Shown here one piece after another: positions 37,645 through 45,912 of a stretch of DNA of 54,100 nucleotides. A program made the position numbers and the translations under genes. Position 1 is the first letter of the stretch; each line of letters opens with the position of its first letter. Under the pieces are notes generated by a model. That model was not told where the DNA came from and did not search any database. It saw only the letters and a program-made list of their open reading frames with translations. The DNA comes from Paraburkholderia solisilvae (lineage in GTDB: Bacteria; Pseudomonadota; Gammaproteobacteria; Burkholderiales; Burkholderiaceae): the NCBI RefSeq assembly GCF_902859875.1, contig NZ_CADIKF010000051.1:1-54100 (forward strand), given 5' to 3'.

Positions 37645-38175
37645 ATGACACCGCGCCACAATTCGACACCCCATTCTATTGACACCAGTACTCCATTCCC
37701 TGTCCCAAACGTTTTTTACGGTCGAGTCAGCACGACTGACAGCCAGACCATTGCCACGCAGATCAACGAAGCGCAAGCCCTGAAGATTGACCCGGCCACC
37801 GTCTATGTTGACGAAGGCGTAAGCGGCTTCCACGTCGCGCCACTCGACCGCAAGCAATGGGCAAACCTTGAACGCTGTCTTCGCGCCGGCGATGTGCTAG
37901 TAGTTCGTTGGCTCGACCGTATCAGCCGCCGCTACGATGAACTGCACACGACCATGCGCCGTCTCATGAACAAAGGCGTGCTGGTTCGTTGCACGCTCAA
38001 CGGCATGACGTTCGATGGCCGAGCTACTGACGCAATCGCCAAGACCACTAGAGACGCCGTGCTGGCCTTCTTGGGTGCACAAGGCGAAGCCGACTTTCTC
38101 AACCGGCGTGAAATGCAAGCCAAGTGCATCGAGCATGCCAAGGCCGCAGGTAAGTACACGGGCCGCGCGAAGTAG
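37645..38175 (+). CDS. Serine recombinase, resolvase domain, C-terminally truncated
   Basis: A 176-residue protein with the resolvase catalytic domain: the nucleophile serine in FYGRVSTTDSQTIATQ, then YVDEGVSGFHVAPLDRKQW and VVRWLDRISRR with catalytic arginines. It ends KAAGKYTGRAK at a TAG. Full-length resolvases continue with a linker and a helix-turn-helix. Here INDAELDQM, the beginning of that linker, follows the TAG in frame, so the stop looks like a nonsense mutation (GAG to TAG) and the DNA-binding end has been replaced by a foreign gene. It is probably inactive. It may have moved this element originally. Confidence 0.8.
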   Translation: MTPRHNSTPHSIDTSTPFPVPNVFYGRVSTTDSQTIATQINEAQALKIDPATVYVDEGVSGFHVAPLDRKQWANLERCLRAGDVLVVRWLDRISRRYDELHTTMRRLMNKGVLVRCTLNGMTFDGRATDAIAKTTRDAVLAFLGAQGEADFLNRREMQAKCIEHAKAAGKYTGRAK

Positions 38176-38199
38176 ATCAACGATGCCGAGCTTGATCAG

Positions 38200-38937
38200 A
38201 TGACAAAGCCCGGGCCGGCACGCGCCGCCGCGACGACGATCCTTGAAATATTCGATGGACTGATCGAGCGTGCAAATGTCGCCGATGCGGGCGAAGTGCG
38301 CATCGGCACTTGCCTCATATTGACAATCTTTGAGCAGTTCCGCGCGGTCGCTATGCCTTATCGATGCCAGTCACGCAAGCCATGCGGCGGAACCGATCCG
38401 TTCGATGCTCGAAGGCGTCGCTGACCTCATGGACCTGTCGGCGAACGCTGATTATCTCGATTAACTGCGCTACGAGAACGCCCGGAATAACGTCGCGCTG
38501 TTCAATGGCTATGCGCAACTTGAAGACGTTTCAGAAGACATCGTCGCGACGCTCGCCCAATGGATCGAACGCGAAGAACCCGTGCGCAAGGGCCTTCGCA
38601 AGGCCGGATATGAAAAGCCCGCCATCGAAGAAAAGCCGAAGCGCGCCAACCTTGGCCCGGCCTATATCAATTACCGCATTCTGTGCGCGTTCGTTCATAC
38701 GAGCCTCACAAGTCTGATCGCACGTCACGCTGGCCGCGAGCGCATGACTGAACTCGAACATTGCAGCCCGGCTGCCCCAGATGTGATCGGGATGCTGTTG
38801 CTAATCGCAGTCCATCTGCTGGTGCGTGCCGGGGCGGAACGGAACTACATCGCTTCACGAATCTTGACGAAGATGAAGTGAACGCGGTCGCCGAAGAAGC
38901 GAAACGGGAAGCCAGTCAGGCGGAAGACAGCGCGTGA
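38200..38937 (+). pseudogene. Decayed DUF5677-like gene
   Basis: The piece from 38200 (MTKPGPARAAATTILEIFDG, then VADAGEVRIGTCLILTIFEQ) continues after a one-base frameshift near 38355 as LIDASHASHAAEPIRSMLEG. It then meets an in-frame TAA at 38462-38464 (after SANADYLD), and runs on as LRYENARNNVALFNGYAQLE to YINYRILCAFVHTSLTSLIA. A second frameshift near 38,870 leads to EVNAVAEEAKREASQAEDSA. The composition resembles DUF5677 proteins. Its ATG is in the same frame as the recombinase remains directly upstream. At least three disabling changes make it non-functional. Confidence 0.75.
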
Positions 38938-39018
38938 TTTCAAATCCGCGCCGCTGTACGGCTCGCGCACGGTGTTGGTGACCTGCCCCCGGTCTTAGTC
39001 CGGAACGCAGTTAGAGCC

Positions 39019-39124
39019 CTAGGTTAAAACCTGCTGGGTTACTTCATGTGCCCGTGCAAACTGCGCGGGCGTCAGATATCGCAATTTATTCCGCAAATTG
39101 AAAGGCGATTGATATTTTTCGATC
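39019..39124 (-). pseudogene. C-terminal remnant of an IS3-type transposase
   Basis: Minus-strand translation gives IEKYQSPFNLRNKLRYLTPA, then QFARAHEVTQQVL, ending at TAG; the RYLTPAQFA part is the tail typical of IS3/IS481 integrase-core transposases. A TAG closes the frame upstream, so only the last ~34 codons remain. The sequence GGTGACCTGCCCCCGG at 38977-38992, just outside, resembles an IS3-family end. A deletion has removed the rest of the element. Confidence 0.6.
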
Positions 39125-39210
39125 TAACACGGAATAAGCGTTGCACTTTGAGTGTTAATCAAGAAGTACTTCGACCCGGTTTGCGTCAAGTAGGCTTGGT
39201 TGGATGGGGC

Positions 39211-40045
39211 GTTGCGACGTGAAGTCGCATAGGTGATTGTTTCACCTGCTAGCACAGGGGTGGAGAAACCAGCTGTCCATCAGCCGTAACCTAAGGGTGC
39301 ATGCATGGTCGGTAACGACCATGTATGAAGCCACCCCGACAATGTAATCTGCTCTCGGGAGCTGCAACGCTCCCGAGAGGGGGCATTGTTCTCTGCCAGC
39401 ATCAGGCGGAGGTGGTGCCAGGTTCAGTAACAACGTTAGAGGAATCGAACTGCCGTTGGATGTGTCGTCACAGCAACAAGCCAAAGATGCTCAGGCTCGA
39501 TCCAAAAGGCGCGCGGTCGGTTATTCCCTCGTCTCTGGGAGACATGGACATCAGATTGCCGGCATACAGGCAGAACCTAAATTACTCTTTGTCATCTATG
39601 TGGAACACGGTAAGCCCGATTCACCGCCGATCCTCCGGGGCATCGGAGAAGGCAGGGGAAGCTGCTGGTGGAGCGGGTAGAGGAAAGTGGAAAAAGCGAA
39701 TGCCCGGCTGTAGCGGTCGGGATACGGATTCAAGCTTTGTCCGATCGCGAAAGCGTGCAGCCTTCCACCAGGCGCAGTGATCGTTGGCAGGCTGCAATGA
39801 TTCTAATCGTGTCCTCAAGGTATTACCTGGGTCCAGCAAGTGAGTTACCGTCGGCAACATTGACGGTTCTCCGTTCCCATATTGAGAACCACGTAGTGCA
39901 ATAGCCGACGAAGGCCGTCGTTCGATGAAAATTGAGGATTGCCGGTCCCGAAAACGGGGCCTCATTGGGCTTGAGCCGTATGAGGCGAAAGTCTCACGTA
40001 TGGTTCTTAGGGGACGGTGGTGCTGTGATGCGCCGTTGCTACCCG
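39211..40045 (+). ncRNA. Group II intron ribozyme without intron-encoded protein
   Basis: The 5' end (GTTGCGACGTGAAGTCGCA) resembles the GTGYGAC start of bacterial group II introns with one extra T. A domain I-like segment follows, with TGTGGAACACGGTAAGCCC (39599-39617), a typical exon-binding region. Domain V is intact at 39973-40006: GAGCCGTATGAG, GAAA tetraloop, then CTCACGTATGGTTC, with the catalytic AGC. Domain VI follows (GGGGACGGTGG ... CTACCC). The total of about 835 bp leaves no room for a reverse transcriptase in domain IV, so it cannot move by itself. The 3' end is uncertain by a few bases. Confidence 0.85.
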
Positions 40046-40410
40046 GCGCTGACCGCGCTGGAGGTGCAATCCGCCGCATTGGGTACGGCCTGTGAGCCGT
40101 CAGTTGCACAACCACTTGGTTGCCGTTGGATAGTAGCATCCGATGTATGCGTAGACTCGCACTGAAGTAGCCGAGGCGACGTATCTGCGCGGCGCCAGCG
40201 ACTTTGGGCTATCGCCGAGGTTCTCGTCGGCGCGCGAGAGTGTAGTCCAAGACGAATTGGAGAACGTGATGCCGCAATGTCCCTAAGCTGCATAAGCTGA
40301 GGCAGCCATGCGACACTCGAAAATACGACAACACCAGACGGCGTGCAGTACGCGCGCGTGCCTAATCGGGCCTGGATGAATCCTGTACCTAATTTGCCGG
40401 TTATCTTCGT
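40046..40410. other. Region between the intron and the AraC gene, nothing identified
   Basis: About 365 bp with no recognisable gene. It probably includes the AraC gene promoter and intron-flanking sequence, which would show which gene the intron entered; I cannot identify that gene. Confidence 0.5.
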
Positions 40411-41394
40411 ATGCAAAGCCAACCTATTTTGGTCAATTCGTTGAGCAGCGTACGCGACGCCGATATATGGCGTGAACGCTGCTCAAGTACCTATCGACTG
40501 ACTTGCGATTTTGGCCGAGGAAATCCGGCAGGTACACGCACAACTACATGGACACTAGGCCAAGTCGGGATCACAACAGCACGGCTTGCTAACCTGTCCT
40601 TTTTTCCGATTGACACAGCAGCCACTTCACGAATGAGCATCACGGTCGTGACACGAGGCACGATGTTGGTGGAGTCCGAGAGCGGCCTTCGTGAATTCAA
40701 TGCGGGCGACGCGGTATTACTGGACCCGTCGGTTCCCTGCAAACAAGTTTTCATTGAACCGGTGGACCTAGTTGTATTGTGTTTTTCAAAAAATGTGCTA
40801 CAAGAGCGTGGCCTCCGTCATCAGGTGCAAGGCTTCTTCGCGCCGAATATGGAATCCCCCGATGTTCGCGCGGTCATTGACCTGATCGTAGCAGTCGCTG
40901 CACAAAAAGGCGCACCGAGCTCGCAAGTGCGGCGCCGCCAAGGAGAGCACTTCCTTGATGTGGTCGATTTGTTTTTGTGCGAGCCGCAAAAAATACGTAG
41001 CGGGGGCGCGACGGTTTTCCGCGCAAAGCGTTTTATCCAACGAAACCTTCGCAACGCAGGCCTCGATCCGACAGTTATCGCCGCGGCGGCACATGTATCC
41101 GACTCTCATCTCAACCGGCTCTTTACGAAGGAGGAGGGGCAATCGCTCATGCGATATGTGCTCGACCGCCGTCTTGAAATGGCAACGGATGCCCTTAAAC
41201 ATGGCGGCCGAAATCTTGGCAAGATCGGCGAGATCGCACACAACTGCGGATTTACAACTCACGCGCATTTTTGCCGAGTATTCAAAGAACGATATGGGAT
41301 CACTCCGAAGGAGCTAGTCCTCTCGCAAGCAGACGAGGAAGCGCAAACGTCCGACCTGGAGGTTCAAGCTGTTCGCCATAATAGGTCACTCTAA
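40411..41394 (+). CDS. AraC-family transcriptional regulator
   Basis: A 327-residue regulator. The N-terminal part (residues 1-190) includes a cupin-type ligand-binding domain (RMSITVVTRGTMLVES, FNAGDAVLLDPSVPCK), of the AraC_binding_2/FeaR kind. The C-terminal domain (about 208-312) has two helix-turn-helix units (DPTVIAAAAHVSDSHLNRLF and IGEIAHNCGFTTHAHFCRVF) followed by RYGITPKELV. It is intact although surrounded by decayed elements, which suggests it is still used. Candidate targets are the nearby ligase, GMC and other enzyme genes, but the IS elements now separate them, so this is an inference. Such regulators usually respond to a small aromatic or organic-acid ligand. Confidence 0.9.
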   Translation: MQSQPILVNSLSSVRDADIWRERCSSTYRLTCDFGRGNPAGTRTTTWTLGQVGITTARLANLSFFPIDTAATSRMSITVVTRGTMLVESESGLREFNAGDAVLLDPSVPCKQVFIEPVDLVVLCFSKNVLQERGLRHQVQGFFAPNMESPDVRAVIDLIVAVAAQKGAPSSQVRRRQGEHFLDVVDLFLCEPQKIRSGGATVFRAKRFIQRNLRNAGLDPTVIAAAAHVSDSHLNRLFTKEEGQSLMRYVLDRRLEMATDALKHGGRNLGKIGEIAHNCGFTTHAHFCRVFKERYGITPKELVLSQADEEAQTSDLEVQAVRHNRSL

Positions 41395-41464
41395 CCGCCT
41401 CGCGCCATACATGACCAACACTCACGCATCCTCTACGGACGTAAGCGGTGTCCCAAGATTGCAA

Positions 41465-42899
41465 TTACCCACATCTTTTTAGCGCAAGCTCATAGCCGAT
41501 CCGAATGTCAGTAAGATGTCGCATGCCGCACCACATCATGGTATTGCCCGGCGGTGGATCGCTGGCTCGCACAAGATAGCCGCCGAGCTGAGCGAGCCTG
41601 ATGACGTTGCGCGCCATGGGTGGTGCCTGAGCATTTTGAGGCGTGTCACTAACAAGCCGTTCGAGCAGTTCGATTTCGGCGTGCGTGAACGCAAGTTCGA
41701 CGTCGGCCTGTGGCGCCGATCGGCCGAGCATGATGAGCCAGAATATGCGCCAGCTCAGGATGCAGAAGACTGCGATCAGGTTCGTTAGCCTGTCGGCTGT
41801 GCGAAGCCGGGACTCTTCGGCTTTGCAGCCCGATTTCAGGATTTTTGTGGAACGTCTCGATTTTCCAGCGCATCGCATACCAGTCGGGCATCTCAATTGC
41901 CTCGGCACGTGAGCGTACCGGCAGGTTGGTGATCAGTTTCCACTCAACGCGAGCACGCCCGGGCGGCGCATTGCGCTCCTGTGCGTGAAGGACTGTTAGT
42001 TGTAGCGCAGGGTAGCGGCTTTGCTTGCCGATGGCGGGCAGAACAGTCATTTGCTGATAGCGAAGTTCAAGTGTCACGGTCATCGGTCGACCTTTCGCGT
42101 CGCGAAGCTCGACGCGATGGAGCCCCTTGACCTGAACCTGCTGCATGGCTTTGGAGATCGTGTGCTGCCCCTCTCCCGCGAGCCTGTCGACGCAGGTGCG
42201 CGCGAGAAAGTGGGTGCAAAGATCGTATGCGGTGCAGAACAGCTCGTAAATATCGTTTCCCCGGTCACCGATGTGAATGCAGCGCACAGGATCGTCGAGA
42301 AGCTCAGTCGACTGACGCATATTCTCCAGCCAGCGCCAGCTTTCCTTTTCCTCAATCGGTACGCGCGTGGGATTGACATGGCGCTTGAGTTCCGACGCCC
42401 TTTGAATTGCTTTCTCGTCCAGAACTTCACCGCCGCCAGGCCAAGTGGCAATCCATCGGCAGTGACAACCAGACTCGGATGCATAAGGATGCGTCATTGC
42501 GTGAGCGGCTGTCGCGGACCCACGCCGCTTTTTTCCCGTTCGCAGGGTCGTCTTGCCGGTGTAGCCGATGAGTTCGGGACGCTCCCGTTGGTACGAGAAC
42601 GTGGTCGTGTCCTGCAGGATGAGCACCGGCCCACAGGTGGCCTTCACTCGTTCAGCGCTCGCCTGGAAATGCCCGCTCAGGATATCGTGTTCGCTGACGC
42701 GGACGTTCGACAAAAACCGGTACGCGGCCTTGGTCGAAGCCCAGTCCTGACACGCAAACGGAATAGTATGCCCCATACCGTCCCACAGCTTTTCGAGCAG
42801 CATTGCGAAGCGGCGGCGCAACCGTGTGTCCTGGAATTCGCTTCCCTGGACTTCAAGATCCAACCACGACCGATCATCCGCCTGTCGCTTGCCGGCCAT
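41465..42899 (-). pseudogene. IS4-family transposase with frameshifts
   Basis: The reading frame begins MAGKRQADDRSWLDLEVQGS and shows the N-terminal Tn5/IS4-type domain (FACQDWASTKAAYRFLSN) and DDE-related HIGDRGNDIYELF. The segment MHPSLVVTADGLPLGLAAVK and FWTRKQFKG lies in a different frame, which implies two compensating frameshifts near 42,490 and 42,400. The C-terminal end (KILKSGCKAEESRLRTADRL, then YELALKRCG) is in a third arrangement after a frameshift near 41,860. A functional transposase cannot be made. I could not define terminal inverted repeats. Confidence 0.88.
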
Positions 42900-42904
42900 C
42901 TTGT

Positions 42905-44098
42905 TTACACACGGAACATGACGTATGCCAGGTTACCAGGTTTCGCGGCGAAGATGTGGGTGATTGCAAGACTGAGAACTCGCTTACCTACGGACCGGTT
43001 CTCAGCGAAGATGGACATGGGAAGGTCGTGCCCAACTTTCCGCTGCGTGACCAGCGTGTCATCCAGCAGGTACATCGGTACATCACGCGATCGTACTGCA
43101 TCGTCGCGATTTCGATGCTCGACACGTCTGATGCCAAGCCATCAACTGGTCGAGATTCTCGTGCGCCCGCAGAGGGCCGGTGCACATCGAAGTCGCCGCG
43201 CGGCGGCTTCGCGAAGAGCGCGTTATAGGCGGCGATGAAAGAGGGTGCATACGCGTTCGCCGCGGCCACCGTGCTCATGCCGCGCAGCCTGAGTTCCTTC
43301 ACGAGGCGGTCCTGCAGCGTGAGGTGCGCGCGCTCGACCCGCCCCTTCGCAGAGCTCAAGCTCGTGCAGAATGTGTCGATGTTCAACTCGTACATCGCGC
43401 GCCCGAAGTGCGTCACGCACTTGCCGGTCTTTCTGGCTGCCGTGCTACGGAACACGCTCGCGTTGTCGCTATGGAACGTCACCGGCTTGCCATAACGCTC
43501 GAGGTAAGCGCTCGTCGCCTCGAAGTAGCTGAAGGCTGACCCCCGCTGGTGGTGATGCAGCATCATCGGCGGCTCATGGCATCGTCCACATACAGCAGCA
43601 GCGTGCATTGCTGCGCGCGCTTCTCGAACCATGCATGCTCGCTGCCGTTGATCTGGATCAGTTCGCCTAGGCACGCGCGGCGGTTACGCGGCTGATGCAG
43701 CTTTGGCGGCCGCTGTTTGCGCGGAATCTACAGCCCGGCATCACGCATCCAGCGCCGCACGGTTCCCCGTGCCCAGCATCACGCCATGACATTCGGCGAG
43801 CTTCTCGCACGCCAGCGTCGGGTCGAAATCGGCGTAGCGCTCCCGGCTGATCGCTATGGTCCGATCAGCCGTCGTGGCGTCCAGCCGGTTGTGACTCGCC
43901 TTGGAGCGTCGGCCGGACACCAGCTCGGCCCATATGTTCACGCAATCGGGCCACCAGTCGGCGGACCTGCCGCGGTCGTCAATCCGAGCCGCTCAGCCGC
44001 ACGCCCCGGCCTGAGCACGCCATCGGCCATGTCCTGAATCGCTCTTGTACCTGTCTAGCTCGTGTTATTGGCATCGTTATCCGTTCTGTCGTAGCCAT
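42905..44098 (-). pseudogene. ISNCY-family transposase, disrupted
   Basis: Fragments in several frames of the minus strand reconstruct an ISNCY transposase. The start region is MATTERITMPITRA, then IQDMADGVLRPGRAAERLGL in another frame, then ISRERYADFDPTLACEKLAE, and QPRNRRACLGELIQINGSEH leading to CTLLLYVDDAMSR. The integrase core follows: SYFEATSAYLERYGKPVTFH, then KGRVERAHLTLQDRLVKELR. Stops and frameshifts interrupt it repeatedly. The part below about 43,080 (VTQRKVGHDLPMSIFAENRS) no longer matches my memory of the family, so the 3' end of the gene may be replaced. The element's upstream end is intact at 44158. Confidence 0.8.
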
Positions 44099-44158
44099 CA
44101 AAGCTCCCGGCGCCGGACAACCGGCAGCCGGACCGCTTACGCATCGAAAAAGCGGACA
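44098..44158 (-). mobile_element. Intact upstream end of the ISNCY element with terminal inverted repeat
   Basis: Read on the minus strand from 44158, the end is TGTCCGCTTTTTCGATGCGT, like the TGTCCG ends of ISNCY elements. It lies only 14 bp from the ligase stop codon, so insertion happened directly behind that gene without damaging it. The matching end was not found near 42,900-43,080, where the element is truncated. Confidence 0.55.
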
Positions 44159-44172
44159 TTACAACTTAGCCG

Positions 44173-45711
44173 TTATACCTCCGTAGCTTGTTCCATGAGC
44201 CTTGGGCGAATCGCCTTGCCCATGCCGTTGCGTGGAATGCGATCGACGATGAAAAGCTTCTCAGGAACCTTATAACCAGCTACCTTCGTCGCAACGTCGC
44301 GCAGAATATCCTCTGGACTAGAGCCGGAAGAAGCATTGAGCACGACAAAGCCTACAATTCGTTGACCCCGTTCGAGGTCGGGCAAACCAACAACGGCTGC
44401 CTCAACGACGGCGTGATGCAACAACAGCGCATTTTCGACTTCGACAGGCGCGACACTGTGACCATTGATGACGATAAGGTCCTTCTTACGTGCGACATAT
44501 CGAAGTTCGCCGTTGTCATCTTTACGCATGATGTCGCCAGTATGAAACCAACCGTCTATGCGCCCATCGTCGACAAGGTTCGGTCCGAGCCAATAGCCCA
44601 TGAAAACATTGTTTCCACGAATGACCAGTTCGCCTTCATCGCCATCCTTCACGACATTGCCGTCCTCACCGACCAATTGCGCACAACCCGGTCGGGCGAC
44701 ATACGCTCCGTCCACTTCCCCCCCCGATAACGTACCGATCGCCTCGGTCATGCCCCAGCCGCTGCGAAGCGGTTGGCCGAACAACTCGGCAAATTCCTGT
44801 TTGATGGCCGGACGGCAGACGTCCCCGCCCACGACGCATAGCTTTAGCGAGTCCACTCGGCGCGGATGCATTCGCTGAGCCTGATTTAGCGAACTGATCA
44901 TGTACGGAGTCATGAAGATGGACGTGCAGCGATGTTTCTCGATCGCGTCAAGCGACGCGTCGGGTTCATAGCTTTCCAGCAGCACTGCGCTCATGCCGGA
45001 CGACATACAGCTAATGAGCGCAACCAGCCCCGACATGTAACAAGACGGTAAGGTGACGAGTAGTCTTGTAGAGTCGTCGAACCCGGCCCCGGCAATACGC
45101 TCGAGGATGTGCGCCAGTGAAGCTTGCGTATGCACAACGAACTTCGGACTTCCAGTCGTGCCTGAGGTATGAATCATCACGGCTGGCGCTTGCTGATCGA
45201 CAGGCGGCAGGGGATCGCCGGTTTCCCTTTGAAGTGCCTGCCAGGACCTGAGACCGGTCCCTTCAATATCGTCTCCGACTATCAATCGCCTTTCCATCTC
45301 AACCACGGAAGAAGGGATTTTGGCAACCGATGCGAAATACCGCGCTTCGCAGAAGCAGATTGACGGACGGAGCTTGCGCAGATAGGCGTCCATCTCGGCC
45401 GGTTTGTACCCTGGGTTGAGGGGTATGCAGATCATGCCGGCCGCAAGGCACGCGCCAATAATCACAGCGGCCTCCGGCCGGTTGCTGAGTTGCGATACAA
45501 CCCGGTCTCCCGGATTCAGGCCTGACGCAAGCATGCCCCGGGCGAGACGCCGGGCGTCGTCAGCTAGCCGACCAGCGGTCCAAACGTTTCCGTTGGCGAA
45601 ATAAACTGCTCTGTCGGGTGAATTCCGTGCCGTAGCAAAGAATCGATCGGCGACACGGTCTTCACCAACACTCATGGCCGGCACATATGTGGTTTGCGAA
45701 ACGCTAGGCAT
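44173..45711 (-). CDS. ANL-superfamily AMP-dependent synthetase/ligase
   Basis: A 512-residue intact adenylate-forming enzyme. It has the P-loop-like motif HTSGTTGSPK (181-190), the adenylate motif GWGMTEAIG, the DGWFHTGDI motif, the hinge and A8 region ARKKDLIVINGHSVAPVEVE and the catalytic lysine in PRNGMGKAI (K499). These indicate an acyl- or aryl-CoA synthetase, or a stand-alone acid-adenylating ligase. No carrier protein is nearby. It lies 201 bp after the GMC gene on the same strand and is followed closely by the IS end. Substrate type cannot be read reliably. Confidence 0.92.
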   Translation of the reverse strand: MPSVSQTTYVPAMSVGEDRVADRFFATARNSPDRAVYFANGNVWTAGRLADDARRLARGMLASGLNPGDRVVSQLSNRPEAAVIIGACLAAGMICIPLNPGYKPAEMDAYLRKLRPSICFCEARYFASVAKIPSSVVEMERRLIVGDDIEGTGLRSWQALQRETGDPLPPVDQQAPAVMIHTSGTTGSPKFVVHTQASLAHILERIAGAGFDDSTRLLVTLPSCYMSGLVALISCMSSGMSAVLLESYEPDASLDAIEKHRCTSIFMTPYMISSLNQAQRMHPRRVDSLKLCVVGGDVCRPAIKQEFAELFGQPLRSGWGMTEAIGTLSGGEVDGAYVARPGCAQLVGEDGNVVKDGDEGELVIRGNNVFMGYWLGPNLVDDGRIDGWFHTGDIMRKDDNGELRYVARKKDLIVINGHSVAPVEVENALLLHHAVVEAAVVGLPDLERGQRIVGFVVLNASSGSSPEDILRDVATKVAGYKVPEKLFIVDRIPRNGMGKAIRPRLMEQATEV

Positions 45712-45912
45712 GGGCGATTCCCGGTTTTGATGAACCTTACGACCTCCGGCAGCTCTATGGAGCTAACGTGAGGCACTCATGTCGCAGGCAGCTACCGTCG
45801 GCCGCCATCTTCCTCTGTAATGCTAAACGCTTTTCTAAACATTAACAAAATTTCGCTTCGAGCTCACCGACCCAAGTTTTCAGGAGGCTCCTGTTCTTAA
45901 GGGATCCTCATC

